From CAXQZM01 sp965229645 (GTDB lineage: Bacteria > Pseudomonadota > Alphaproteobacteria > UBA7985), in the NCBI GenBank assembly GCA_965229645.1, contig OZ245893.1, positions 2,418,001-2,482,000 of the forward strand: 64,000 bases of DNA, read 5' to 3'. Shown one piece after another: positions 25,538-35,400 of this stretch; position 1 is the stretch's first letter; each line of letters begins with the position of its first letter. The notes beneath the pieces were generated by a model that was given only the letters and a program-made list of their open reading frames with translations, was not told the DNA's origin and searched no databases. Position numbers and translations under genes: made by a program.

Positions 25538-26422
25538 ATGAATAGCACAAACGTCCCGAATTCGCCGCAAGACTCTTTGCGGGCGCAGCTGCCCCATCTC
25601 AGTTTGGAACAGCGCAAGGCGGCAACCTACGCCTTGGAAAATCCTGATCGGGTTTCACTGGCCTCGACGCGAGAAGCCGCCGCTGCGGCGGGCGTCACGC
25701 CCAATACCTTCGTGCGGCTGTCGCGCGTCTTGGGGTACGATGGGTTCAAGGCGTTCAAGACGCACCTGGCGCGCGCGTCTTTTCAACCTTCGCGCCAGGC
25801 CTTGGCTTTGCAGGCGCGCACGGCGGCGGGAACGCTCGATACGCTCAAGCACGAGGTGCTGAGCGCGGCTGCAGCAACGCTGCGCCACCTAGAGGTCAGC
25901 GCCACCACCACCGCCTTGCAAGCGGCGGCGCAAACCATCGTCGCCGCGCGCAAGGTCTATGTTCTGGGCGTTGGCATGGCCAATCCTGTGGCGCTGAACT
26001 TTGCCTATCTTGGGGCCATGGCCCTGGACAATATCGTCGCCTTGCCGCGCGACGGTTCCCAGCCGGTCGATGGCCTGGTGCGCGCGGGCGCGGGCGATAC
26101 CTTGATCGCCATGACGTTCAAGCCCTACCGACGCGAGGTGGTCGAGGCGGCGGCAGCGGCCCACGAACAAGGCTTGGATCTAATCGCCGTTTCGGATTCG
26201 CCCGCAGCCCCGCACTTCGCCGCCGCTCAGCATCGATTTGACGTGCCCGTTAGCGGCCCGCAGTTTTTCACCTCGACCGTGGCGTTGACGGCCTTTCTTG
26301 AGACGCTCATGGCCTTTGTCATTGCCGCAGCACCCGCTAGGGCCATTGAGGATATAGACCGATTCCATGAACGGCGGCACCGCCTGGGAATCTATTTGGA
26401 GGATCAATCGCCATGGGTGTGA
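25538..26422 (+). CDS. RpiR/MurR-family transcriptional regulator
   Basis: The 294-residue regulator has an N-terminal HTH_6 helix-turn-helix (about 15-90; STREAAAAAGVTPNTFVRLSR) and a C-terminal SIS phospho-sugar-binding-like domain (about 125-260; KVYVLGVGMANPVALNF, GDTLIAMTFKPYRREVV). The ATG at 25538 follows the palindrome GGTACA-AA-TGTACC. Its last 10 bp overlap the Rieske oxygenase gene, so it leads the operon rpiR-oxygenase-aldehyde dehydrogenase. RpiR proteins often sense sugar phosphates, but family members near methylamine genes suggest another ligand here (inference). Confidence 0.88.
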   Translation: MNSTNVPNSPQDSLRAQLPHLSLEQRKAATYALENPDRVSLASTREAAAAAGVTPNTFVRLSRVLGYDGFKAFKTHLARASFQPSRQALALQARTAAGTLDTLKHEVLSAAAATLRHLEVSATTTALQAAAQTIVAARKVYVLGVGMANPVALNFAYLGAMALDNIVALPRDGSQPVDGLVRAGAGDTLIAMTFKPYRREVVEAAAAAHEQGLDLIAVSDSPAAPHFAAAQHRFDVPVSGPQFFTSTVALTAFLETLMAFVIAAAPARAIEDIDRFHERRHRLGIYLEDQSPWV

Positions 26423-27492
26423 TCACATCGCTCGAGCCGCGCTACTACCTCTCCGATACGGCCTGGGTCCATGAGCAAGAACGCGTCTTCACCAGCACCT
26501 GGATCTTCGCCGCGCACAAATCGGTGATCGAACGCCCAGGGGACTATCATACGGTGGAGGTTGCGGGGGAGTCTCTGATCCTCGTGCGCGACCGCCATAT
26601 GTCGATCCATTGTTACTACAATGTCTGCCAGCACCGCGCGCACCAGTTGGTTGCGGGCAGCGGAAACGCCTCCGTCCTGGTCTGTCCCTACCATGCCTGG
26701 ACCTACAAGTTGACGGGCGAATTGCTCAAAGGCCCCAACCTGAAAGCCGTCGAGGGACTGGACCGTACGCAGATCTGCCTCACCGCGGTTCAGGTGGAGG
26801 ATTTTCACGGTTTCCTCTTTGTTAATTTGGATCCCGAGGCCGCGCCCATGGACGCCTGGTTCCCTGGGGTACGCGCGCAGCTAAAGGCGTTCGTGCCCAA
26901 CATCGATGAACTCAAGCCCCTGGAATGGGTGGAGGTGCAGGAGGCCTGCAATTGGAAAGTGTCGGTGGAGAACTATTCGGAGTGCTACCACTGCACGATC
27001 AACCATCCGACCTTTTCCCAAGGCGTGGTCAAGCCTGCGACTTACGATATTCAACCGCAGGGCTATTGCCTGCGTCATACGACCGAATGCCAGAATTTGG
27101 CTCAGATGACCTATCCCATCGACCTTGAGGCCAACGAATACGCGGGCGCCTACTCGTCTTGGTACCTCTGGCCCACGGTGTCGTTCCAGGTCTATCCAGG
27201 CAACGTCTTGAACACCTACCATTGGGAACCGATTGACCCTGGACACGTCCTGTTAAAACGCGGATGGTACACCCCTGGCGGCGAAGAGTCCCAAGTCATC
27301 CGTGCCTTGGCGGTCCAGGATCGCGAAACCACGGTGGAAGAAGACATCGGCCTGATCGAGTCGGTGCAAAGGGGGCTCAAGTCTCGCGGCTACAGGCCAG
27401 GGCCCTTGGTGCTCGACCCCCAAAACGGCGTCAACTCCGAACACTCGATCAAAGCTCTACACGACTGGATTAGGGAAGCGCACAATGGATAA
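26413..27492 (+). CDS. Rieske non-haem iron oxygenase (CntA/GbcA-like alpha subunit)
   Basis: The 359-residue oxygenase has the Rieske cluster ligands Cys72, His74, Cys91 and His94 (VCQHRAHQL and CPYHAWTY) and the mononuclear iron region NYSECYHCTINHP, which is typical of the betaine/carnitine/stachydrine group. Members demethylate or cleave quaternary amines with O2 and electrons from a separate reductase. No reductase gene is adjacent. Position with a DMGDH-like gene and an aldehyde dehydrogenase suggests N-demethylation with formaldehyde release; glycine betaine is a plausible substrate, unproven. It overlaps both neighbours (10 and 8 bp). Confidence 0.85.
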   Translation: MGVITSLEPRYYLSDTAWVHEQERVFTSTWIFAAHKSVIERPGDYHTVEVAGESLILVRDRHMSIHCYYNVCQHRAHQLVAGSGNASVLVCPYHAWTYKLTGELLKGPNLKAVEGLDRTQICLTAVQVEDFHGFLFVNLDPEAAPMDAWFPGVRAQLKAFVPNIDELKPLEWVEVQEACNWKVSVENYSECYHCTINHPTFSQGVVKPATYDIQPQGYCLRHTTECQNLAQMTYPIDLEANEYAGAYSSWYLWPTVSFQVYPGNVLNTYHWEPIDPGHVLLKRGWYTPGGEESQVIRALAVQDRETTVEEDIGLIESVQRGLKSRGYRPGPLVLDPQNGVNSEHSIKALHDWIREAHNG

Positions 27493-28924
27493 GTATTTGA
27501 ATTATATCGATGGGCAGTTTGTCGAGGGCACGGGGGGATGGATCGACGTTGAGGACCCTGGCACGGGCCAAGTCTTTGCGCGGCAGGCCCTGGGACAGGC
27601 CGCAGATATAGACCAGGGCGTTGCGGCCGCGCGCGCCTGCCACGAAAGCGGCGTCTTGTCCGACATGCGCCCCTGCGATCGCGGTCGTATGGTGCGGCAA
27701 ATGGGCGATTGGCTGCGCGATCATGCGTCAGAAATCGTGCCCTTGTTGACGCAGGAGGCGGGCAAACCCTTGTGGGAATCCCAGATTGAGGTGGAGGGAA
27801 CAGCACGCTACTTTGAGTACTACGGCAACCAGGCGGAAACGGTGGAGGGGCGGTCGATTCCCTTGGGCAAGGGGTACTTTGATTTCACCGTCTATGAGCC
27901 CATGGGGGTGAGTGCCCAGATCATCCCGTGGAACTATCCATTGGAAATGACGGGGCGCTCCCTGTCCGCAGCCCTTGCCACGGGCAACGCCTGCGTCGTC
28001 AAATCGCCCGAGTTGGACCCTCTGACCCACAAGTACTTTGCCTTGGCAGCCGAGGCCGTTGGGCTGCCCCAGGGTGCGCTCAATCTGATATGCGGTCACG
28101 GCCAGGACGCGGGCGCGGCCCTGGCGAGTCACCCAGGCATCAACCAGTTGGTCTTTACCGGGTCGGTTGCGACGGGCATCGCGGTCGCCACGGCGGCGGC
28201 GCAGAATGTCGTCCCTTGCGTTCTGGAATTGGGCGGCAAGTCGGCGGGGATCGTCTATCCCGACGCGGACCTAGACGCCCTCACCAACAACCTGCGCTGG
28301 GGCTTCATCTTCGGCGCGGGCCAAGTTTGCTCGGCCCTATCGCGCCTGATTGTGATCGAGGAGGTGTACGAGGAGGTGGTGGCGCGGGCCAGTACTTTAG
28401 CCAAGTCGATTTCGGTTGGTCCTGGGCGCGACCGCCCCGACTTTGGCCCCAATATGGGGTCCCTGATCTCGGAGGGGCAGCGCGACCGCGCGCTCGGCCT
28501 GATCCAACGCGCCCAAGGCGCGGGCGCGCGGCTGGTCGCCGGCGGACACAAGTTGAACATCCCCGGCCACTTTTTAGAACCCACGGTGTTCGCCGACGTC
28601 ACCCCCCAAATGGAAATCGCCACCACCGAAGTGTTCGGGCCAGTTTTGTCGATTATGAAAGCCCGGCACGAAGACGAGGTGTTGGAAATCGCCAACGCGA
28701 CCGACTACGGCTTGGTCGGCGGCGTGTTCACCCGCGACCTGGACCGCGCCATGACCGTGGCAGGCCGCTTGCGCGCGGGCCAGGTGTTCATAAACGAATG
28801 GTTCGCAGGCGGCGTCGAAACCCCCTTCGGCGGCTACGGCAAATCGGGTTATGGCCGCGAAAAAGGGCGCGAGGCGCTATGGAACTACGTTCAAACCAAA
28901 AACATCGCGATTGCGCGCGCCTGA
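27485..28924 (+). CDS. NAD(P)-dependent aldehyde dehydrogenase
   Basis: The 479-residue ALDH superfamily enzyme carries Asn150 (IIPWNYP), Glu248 (LELGGKSAG) and catalytic Cys282 (GAGQVCSALSR), plus the EVFGPVLS and PFGGYGKSGYGREKG C-terminal elements. Closest in character to betaine-aldehyde/gamma-aminobutyraldehyde-type dehydrogenases. Last gene of the rpiR operon; it probably oxidises an aldehyde produced by the oxygenase or by the aminotransferase. The substrate is not determinable. Confidence 0.9.
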   Translation: MDKYLNYIDGQFVEGTGGWIDVEDPGTGQVFARQALGQAADIDQGVAAARACHESGVLSDMRPCDRGRMVRQMGDWLRDHASEIVPLLTQEAGKPLWESQIEVEGTARYFEYYGNQAETVEGRSIPLGKGYFDFTVYEPMGVSAQIIPWNYPLEMTGRSLSAALATGNACVVKSPELDPLTHKYFALAAEAVGLPQGALNLICGHGQDAGAALASHPGINQLVFTGSVATGIAVATAAAQNVVPCVLELGGKSAGIVYPDADLDALTNNLRWGFIFGAGQVCSALSRLIVIEEVYEEVVARASTLAKSISVGPGRDRPDFGPNMGSLISEGQRDRALGLIQRAQGAGARLVAGGHKLNIPGHFLEPTVFADVTPQMEIATTEVFGPVLSIMKARHEDEVLEIANATDYGLVGGVFTRDLDRAMTVAGRLRAGQVFINEWFAGGVETPFGGYGKSGYGREKGREALWNYVQTKNIAIARA

Positions 28925-28982
28925 TCTCATTTTATTGTGGGTCGAAAGCCAGTCGCATCTGTATTGAATCTGCTGAATGGGT

Positions 28983-29284
28983 TTATACCAGCGGCGAATG
29001 AGAAGGACTCTTGTGCTCGCTGGTACAAGGGCCGCGACTGCGGCCCCCGCAGCGGCCCCGAGAATAGCTAAGAAAGCGCCTCGGGGTATAAGCGGAGGCC
29101 CCGTCGGAGGCGAAACGCGAAGTGTTTCTGCCGTGAGACACAAAACGGCCGCGACTGCGGCCCCCGTAGCGGCCCCGAGATAAGCTAAGAAAGCGCCTCG
29201 GGGTATAAGCGAAGGCCCCCTCGGAGCGCATCGCGAAGCGATGCCTGCGTGAGAGACATAAATTTCAGGAAGGCGTCAGCCTTC
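28983..29284 (+). repeat. Composite repeat R7 with a second, diverged core
   Basis: L module and core (28983-29147) run, at AAAACGGCCGCGACTG, directly into a second core (about 29147-29284). The first core has GAAACGC-GAA-GTGTTTC (a G-U pair). In the second core that hairpin is GCATCGC-GAA-GCGATGC, with both arms changed together. It is followed by TTTCAGGAAGGC-GTCA-GCCTTCATGAAA, a hairpin of wholly different stem sequence but the same GTCA loop. This is the strongest covariation case in the family. It fills the 376-bp gap between the ALDH and EamA genes. Confidence 0.85.
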
Positions 29285-29300
29285 ATGAAAACTGGCTTGG

Positions 29301-30356
29301 CTAAACCGCCTGACCCGCCGTTGTGGTCGCGACGAGGGGTTGTCGGCGGATCAGTTCGCGGTAGATGATTGTGAGTCCAGACGTCAGGATCAGCGCCGCG
29401 CCGCCCGTGAACAGGGCCAGGGACTGCGCCGAATTGGTCGGCGGCACATCGCCTAAGATCAGATAGCCGAAAACATAGGCCCCTAAGACGGCGACGTAGT
29501 CGAGCGGGCCGAGAATCACGGCGGGGGCAAAGCGAAAGGCCTGGCTGAGCAAGGCCATGGAACACGCACCAAAAATGACAAAGCCCCAAATCAAGTTTGG
29601 ATGGTTCAGAGCCTCGCTCACCGCGCTGAGCTGACCGACGGGGCCACCGCCCGGCCATATGAGGGCCGCGACCGCCAAGATCACCACGCACCACAGCCCT
29701 GCAAACCCCTGGGTATAGAGACTGATCATCATGCCTGGGACGTTCTGGGGGACAAAGCGCATGAGGATTTGCGCGGTGGCGTACATGAGGCCCGACCAAA
29801 GCGGCAAGGCGATGGCCCACCACGGCACATGACCTTGTACCGACTGGCTGTCGGTTTGGGGGTCGGACGCGATGGCGAGGGCCACAAGGGCGATGCCCGC
29901 GAACCCGATCAAGACCGCCGCCCCGCGCCAAATTCCGACCCGATCCCCCAAAATCGGTACCGACAGCACGGTGATGAACAGGGGATAGACGAAGAACAGC
30001 AGCGTCACATTGCCCACCGACAGGTACTCCAGAGCAAAGAAAAACCCTGTGGCAATTTGCAAGTAGAGCACCGAGCGTAAGATCGCGATGCCGTACCCTG
30101 GAAAGCGCCACCGCCAGCCCGTGCCGCCCGCCCGCCGGGACAGCCGCGCGTCGATCAGCGCGAACACGACCACGAGCGGCAGCCCCCAGAAGGTTCGGAT
30201 GGTCATGATCTCAAAACTCTCGAAGGCTTTGCCGCCGTCGGGCAGCTCCAGTTGCTGCATGAGGCGGATCATCACATCGAGCAGATTGGCGGCAATCGAG
30301 CCGACGAGGATCAGGGCGATCCCCAAACCGATCCGTGAGGTTGCGAAGGCGATCAT
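29301..30356 (-). CDS. EamA/DMT-superfamily transporter
   Basis: The 351-residue protein has about ten hydrophobic helices in two EamA halves (about 15-150 and 195-345) and the usual FFALEYLSVGNVTLL motif at the end of the first half. DMT transporters export metabolites; the substrate is unknown. The ATG at 30356 overlaps the stop of the phosphatase gene (ATGA), so the two are translationally coupled. The N-terminus is a little longer than typical. Confidence 0.85.
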   Translation of the reverse strand: MIAFATSRIGLGIALILVGSIAANLLDVMIRLMQQLELPDGGKAFESFEIMTIRTFWGLPLVVVFALIDARLSRRAGGTGWRWRFPGYGIAILRSVLYLQIATGFFFALEYLSVGNVTLLFFVYPLFITVLSVPILGDRVGIWRGAAVLIGFAGIALVALAIASDPQTDSQSVQGHVPWWAIALPLWSGLMYATAQILMRFVPQNVPGMMISLYTQGFAGLWCVVILAVAALIWPGGGPVGQLSAVSEALNHPNLIWGFVIFGACSMALLSQAFRFAPAVILGPLDYVAVLGAYVFGYLILGDVPPTNSAQSLALFTGGAALILTSGLTIIYRELIRRQPLVATTTAGQAV

Positions 30357-30814
30357 TCGGGCCTTTGCCCGACAATTTCGGCAATCAAAGCGGGCATAGC
30401 GTCCGCCAACAGGCGCCACATGGCATCGTAGGTGGCCGCGTCTTGCCCGTAGGGGTCGGGAACGTCGGTCGGCAACCGTGCTGGGTCAAAGGACGAGAAC
30501 AAGCGCACGGGCGTCGCGCTGCCTCTGGGGCGCAGGCCCTCCATATGGGTGACGTGCGCGCGGGTCATCCCGATGAGCCAGTCGTAGCGCTGGAAGTGTG
30601 CAGGTTGAAACTGCTGCGCACGATGGGGGCTCAAGTTATAACCTGCCCGCGCGGCCGCGCGCACGTTGGCCTGGGTTGCCCCTTCGCCGATGTGCCAGGC
30701 ACCCGTGCCCGCGCTTGCGACCTGCGCGGTCGGGGCCGCCGCCGCGAACAGAACCTCCGCCGCGGGCGATCGGCAAATATTGCCCGTGCAGACAAACAGG
30801 ACCCTTTGTGTCAT
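30353..30814 (-). CDS. Low-molecular-weight protein tyrosine phosphatase
   Basis: The 153-residue phosphatase has the N-terminal P-loop VCTGNICRSP (Cys9 to Arg15, C-x5-R) and the general acid Asp120 in DVPDPYG, so the active site is complete. These enzymes act on phosphotyrosine or low-molecular-weight phosphates, including in capsule control. It overlaps the EamA gene and is divergent from the sirtuin (38-bp gap). Confidence 0.92.
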   Translation of the reverse strand: MTQRVLFVCTGNICRSPAAEVLFAAAAPTAQVASAGTGAWHIGEGATQANVRAAARAGYNLSPHRAQQFQPAHFQRYDWLIGMTRAHVTHMEGLRPRGSATPVRLFSSFDPARLPTDVPDPYGQDAATYDAMWRLLADAMPALIAEIVGQRPE

Positions 30815-30852
30815 GGGGGCCTTATGACTCTGTGTGCGAAAGGCAATTCGTC

Positions 30853-31572
30853 ATGAAGCGACCTTTGGTGATTTTAACGGGCGCTGGGATTTCGGCAGAA
30901 AGCGGCATCGCGACGTTTCGCGGCGATGATGGCCTGTGGGAGCGTCACCGCCTGGAAGATGTCTGCACGCCCGCGGGGTTTGCGCGCGACCCCGACCTGG
31001 TTCATGGCTTCTACAACGCCCGTCGCCGCGCCCTGAAAAGCCCCGAGGTCGCGCCCAACCCTGCGCACGTCGCCTTGGCCGCGCTCGCGCAGGTGCCGCA
31101 TCTGGACGTGACCCTGATCACGCAGAACATCGACAATCTGCACGAACGCGGCGGCTCGCCGCGCCTCATCCATATGCACGGGGAGCTGTGCCAGGCTTGG
31201 TGCACGGCCTGCGATACCCGAACGCCGTGGGACGGACCCATGGACGGTGACAGCCCCTGCCCGACGTGCGGTGCCCGCGGGCACCTGCGCGTCGATGTGG
31301 TTTGGTTTGGCGAAGTCCCCTATGGGCTCGACGAGATCGAGCAGGCCCTGCGCCAAGCCGATCTGTTCGCCGCCATCGGCACGTCGGCGCAGGTCTATCC
31401 CGCCGCTGGGTTTGTGCAACTGGCCCGTGCGGCGGGCGCGGAATGCCACGAGTTCAACCTTATGCGCACCGCGGCGTCCAGCGCTTTTGACTACCATCAT
31501 TTCGGCCCCGCGAGCCAAACCGTGCCTGCCTGGGTTGACCATTTGTGCCAAGCGGGCGGCCCCGACTCCTGA
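30853..31572 (+). CDS. cobB: NAD-dependent protein deacylase (sirtuin)
   Basis: The 239-residue class III sirtuin has GAGISAESGIATFR (NAD binding), TQNIDNLHERGG, His in IHMHGEL, zinc Cys pairs CQAWCTAC and CPTC, and VWFGEVPYG. It removes acyl groups from lysines using NAD. The ATG at 30853 fits homology; the upstream frame from 30598 is antisense to the phosphatase gene. It is a single-gene unit, followed by a repeat remnant. Confidence 0.94.
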   Translation: MKRPLVILTGAGISAESGIATFRGDDGLWERHRLEDVCTPAGFARDPDLVHGFYNARRRALKSPEVAPNPAHVALAALAQVPHLDVTLITQNIDNLHERGGSPRLIHMHGELCQAWCTACDTRTPWDGPMDGDSPCPTCGARGHLRVDVVWFGEVPYGLDEIEQALRQADLFAAIGTSAQVYPAAGFVQLARAAGAECHEFNLMRTAASSAFDYHHFGPASQTVPAWVDHLCQAGGPDS

Positions 31573-31674
31573 TCGGCAACGCCCCACCCGACGCCATCCA
31601 GCGCGTAGCGAAGTCGCAGGATCCAGCACGGATCGGCGGCAGGAAGTTCAGACAGAGACTCTGGGCCAGCGCGG
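31573..31674. other. Intergenic with short palindrome
   Basis: Contains ATCCAGCG...CGCAGGAT arms around GTAGCGAAGT (about 31601-31624), a REP-like hairpin of a type frequent between alphaproteobacterial genes. Nothing else recognisable. Confidence 0.35.
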
Positions 31675-31825
31675 CGCGACTGCGGCCCCCGCAGCGGCCC
31701 CGAGAATAGCGCGAAAGCGCCTCGGGGTATAAGCGAAGGCCCCGTCGGAGGCGAAACGCGAAGCGTTTCTGCCGTGAGACACAAAACGGACAAAAAAGTG
31801 TCAACTTTTTTGGCCGTTGGTATTA
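31675..31825 (+). repeat. Composite repeat R8, lacking the L module
   Basis: Begins within the GCGACTGCGGCC core hairpin and keeps the CCCCGAG, GAAACGC and R hairpins (ACGGACAAAAAAGT-GTCA-ACTTTTTTGGCCGT, one mismatch). It ends TTGGTATTAG. Its R end (GTGTCA 31798-31803, 17-nt spacer, TATTAG 31821-31826) points towards the giant adhesin gene 412 bp away. Confidence 0.85.
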
Positions 31826-32238
31826 GGCAAGCAGTATGTTTCAGATTTTGCGGCAGTCCAAGATAAATTGATACAAAAAAATACATCGCCTCTCCTCTTC
31901 AGGGTCTAAAGTTTATACATAAAGTAGCTCAAAGAGTCCGATTTTAACGTGATTCTCGATGTTGATGCGGTTCTGGGTCCAGGCGATTGCGGAGCATGGA
32001 TTTGGGCCTGACCTGTATCAATACGGGCAGTGATTTGAAGGTTGCCGTTGTTTCGGGGCCAAGTCTGGCAGGTTTCTGCCCTTGGTGCTGGGTCGGCGGG
32101 GTTTGCTTTAGTTGATTTGAGCTCAGGAAGGTCATTTTCTTCCGAAGTGCGAAGAACTGGTTTTGAACTTGGTTCTTCCTTGTCGTCCAGGCCCGGGATG
32201 CGCGGGTATTTGGTCCATTGATTCCCAAAGGGATAGGT
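31826..32238. other. AT-richer leader region of the giant adhesin gene
   Basis: About 410 bp between repeat R8 and the adhesin start, clearly lower in GC than the flanking genes. It should contain the adhesin promoter. TATACA-type hexamers occur (for example near 31913) but without a convincing partner -35. A minus-strand open frame here lacks coding character. Confidence 0.4.
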
Positions 32239-32499
32239 ATGTCTAAGCGAAGCGGTGGTTTCCAGTTGCTGAATTGCAACGATAAATTTTATAGTATTTT
32301 CGAGCGTTTCAAGGTGTTGGATCGCTCGGCACCCACGCGCGCGCGCGCCGAAATGCGGCACCCTGAGGCGGGGCGCGTTGCTTTAGGGCGTGCGATGCGC
32401 GTCTTGCCTGGCTTGTCCTCTGCCCTGGCCATGGCCTTGCTGACTCTCGTCGCTAGTCTAGTGCTGAGTGGGTCTGCTCTGGCCCAGTGCGCGCAATTG

Positions 32500-35400
32500 G
32501 GCGAAAGCTACCTAGGGACGTCGGGGGATTGCGCGAATAAGTTGGTTATTACGCAGGACGATTTTTATGCTGCGGGGTCTCTCCAGATTGGAGGCGACAA
32601 GACCTACACTGCCAAGGACCAAAATGGCAATGTTTACGACGTAAGTAAGTGGTACACTGGAAATATCGACAACATGAGTTACTATTTCCATGACTTCAGT
32701 GGAGAACTTCCTAATATTCAGAATTGGAACACTTCTAAAGTTACAAACATGAGTGGAATGTTCGCTTCCACACGGAACTTTAATCAATCCCTTAACGATT
32801 GGGATACTTCCAATGTAAAAAATATGCAGGAAATGTTTTCCTCAGCACTCAGTTTTAATGGCGATATTAGCGATTGGGATGTCGGAAATGTGACTGACAT
32901 GGAATCCATGTTTTACTACGCAACCGCGTTCAATGGCGACATTAGCGGTTGGGAGCCCCTAAAAGTAACGACCATGAAAGGCATGTTTGAGGAGGCATCC
33001 GCCTTCAATGGGGACATTAGCGGTTGGGATGTTGGAAATGTGACTAGCATGGAAAACATGTTTCGGGAGGCATCCGCGTTCAATGGCGACATTAGCGGCT
33101 GGGAACCCCTAAAAGTAACGACCATGAAGGGCATGTTTCGGGAGGCATACGCCTTTAATAGTGACATCAGCGGTTGGGATGTTAACCAAGTTACGGACAT
33201 GGAAGGCATGTTTCGCGGTGCATCCGCTTTTAACAGTGACATTAGCGGTTGGGATGTTTCTAGCGTTACGAACATGTATGGGATGTTTTATGAGGCAGAT
33301 AGCTTTAATCGTTCTCTTAACAGTTGGACGACTGGCCAGGTTACAGACATGAGACATATGTTTCATGGCACTGGCACATTTAATGGTGATATTAGTAATT
33401 GGGATTTTAGTGGTCCTCCGAACATGGAAGGCATGTTTTTCAACGCAAGCGCTTTTGATGGTGACATTAGTGGTTGGGATGTCAGTAATGTTTTGAACAT
33501 GGCATACATGTTTAAAAAAACAGGCGCTTTTGATGGTGATATTGGTGGTTGGGATGTCAGTAATGTTACGAACATGGATGGCATGTTTCAAGATTCGTCT
33601 GCTTTCGACCAAGACTTGTCGGGCTGGGATGTTGGTGACAATTTCGACAAGAAGCCTACCAACTTCAACTCTGGTGCCAATACCAACTGGGTTGACAATC
33701 CCCTACTTCAGCCACGCTGGAGTCCCCCAGTCATAGAATCTTATTCACCGTCGCTGGGTGCAACCAATGTGGCGCGGGATGCGAACCTAACTTTGACCTT
33801 TGATGAGGATGTTCAGGCGGGTTCGGGACATATCACTGTTTCCGACCTGAGCAGCAATTCTAACACCTTTGCAACAATCAACGTTCCAGGAGAGAGTGTG
33901 ACCTTCGAGGGCGCGACCGTCACGATCAACCTGGAGAGTGATTTCGCTTGGAATAGTATCTACGCCATTACGATTGAAGAAGGCGCTATCCTCAATACCG
34001 ATGATACTGGAACCGCGTTCGCAGGGATCAGCGACACGGGTACGTGGCAATTCACGACAGCCGGCCCTGAGATTTCTGCGGACTTGTCCACGGTGACGGC
34101 TGAACAAAGAACCCTTGGCGTTGGCGATAGTGCGACGATCAAGGTGGAGGTGAAGGACGCATCAGGCGCGGCCGTGGCGGGAATAGCAAGCCAGATTTCT
34201 GGCAAAATTGACTTCAACGGCACAACTGGTGGCTTCGGCGGGTTTTCTGAGGACGCGGATACCCCAGGGCAGTATTCAGCGGAGTTTGGGTCAAGCTTAG
34301 CGGGCGAGGCCGAAGTGACGATCACGGTTGCGGAGGTTGAGTTAAACGAGAAAGCCACCGTAGTCTTTGAAGACCGGAGCAATTGTACAGTTGAATCTAC
34401 AAGCTACCTCGGGAAATCGGAGCCTTGCAAGGATTTGCTGGTTATAACGCAGGCCGATTTTGATGCTGCGGGGTCCAGCCAGAGGGGAGGCGACGGTAGC
34501 TTCATTGCCAAGGATGAAAGTGGCAATGAATACCCTGCTGATAAGTGGTATACGGGTCATATCACGGACATGAGCCAGATGTTCCGCGAGGCAGATACTT
34601 TTAACGAAGACATCAGCGGTTGGGATGTTAACCAAGTTACGGACATGGAAGGCATGTTTCGCGGTGCATCCGCTTTTAACAGTGACATTAGCGGTTGGGA
34701 TGTTTCTAGCGTTACGAACATGTATGGAATGTTTTATGAGGCAGATAGCTTTAATCGTTCTCTTAACAGTTGGACGACTGGCCAGGTTACAGACATGAGA
34801 CATATGTTTCATGGCACTGGCACATTTAATGGTGATATTAGTAATTGGGATTTTAGTGGTCCTCCGAACATGGAAGGCATGTTTTTCAACGCAAGCGCTT
34901 TTGATGGTGACATTAGTGATTGGGATGTCAGTAATGTTTTGAACATGGCATACATGTTTAAAAAAACAGGCGCTTTTGACGGTGATATTAGTGATTGGGA
35001 TGTTAGTAATGTTCAGAATATGGATGGCATGTTTCAAGAATCGTCTGCTTTCGACCAAGACTTGTCGGGCTGGGATGTTGGTGACAATTTCGACAAGAAG
35101 CCTACCAACTTCAACTCTGGTGCCAATACCAACTGGGTTGACAATCCCCTACTTCAGCCACGCTGGAGTCCCCCAGTCATAGAAACCTACTCACCGTCGC
35201 AGGGCGCAAACGATGTGGCGCTGAATACGACCTTGAGTTTGACCTTTGATGAAGCTGTCAAGGCAGGTTCGGGCTCTATCGAAATTCTCGACCTGGATAG
35301 CTCCACGGTCTTTGCGGCATTGGCGGTTGACGGGGAGCATGTCACTTTCTCTGACACGGAGGTCACGATCACTCCGCCGAGCATCCTTGAGGGGCAACGT

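Noticed and set aside
31906..32361. Minus-strand open frame of 151 codons before the adhesin gene
   Set aside because: Low-complexity composition, no recognisable motif, and it overlaps the adhesin start and signal peptide.
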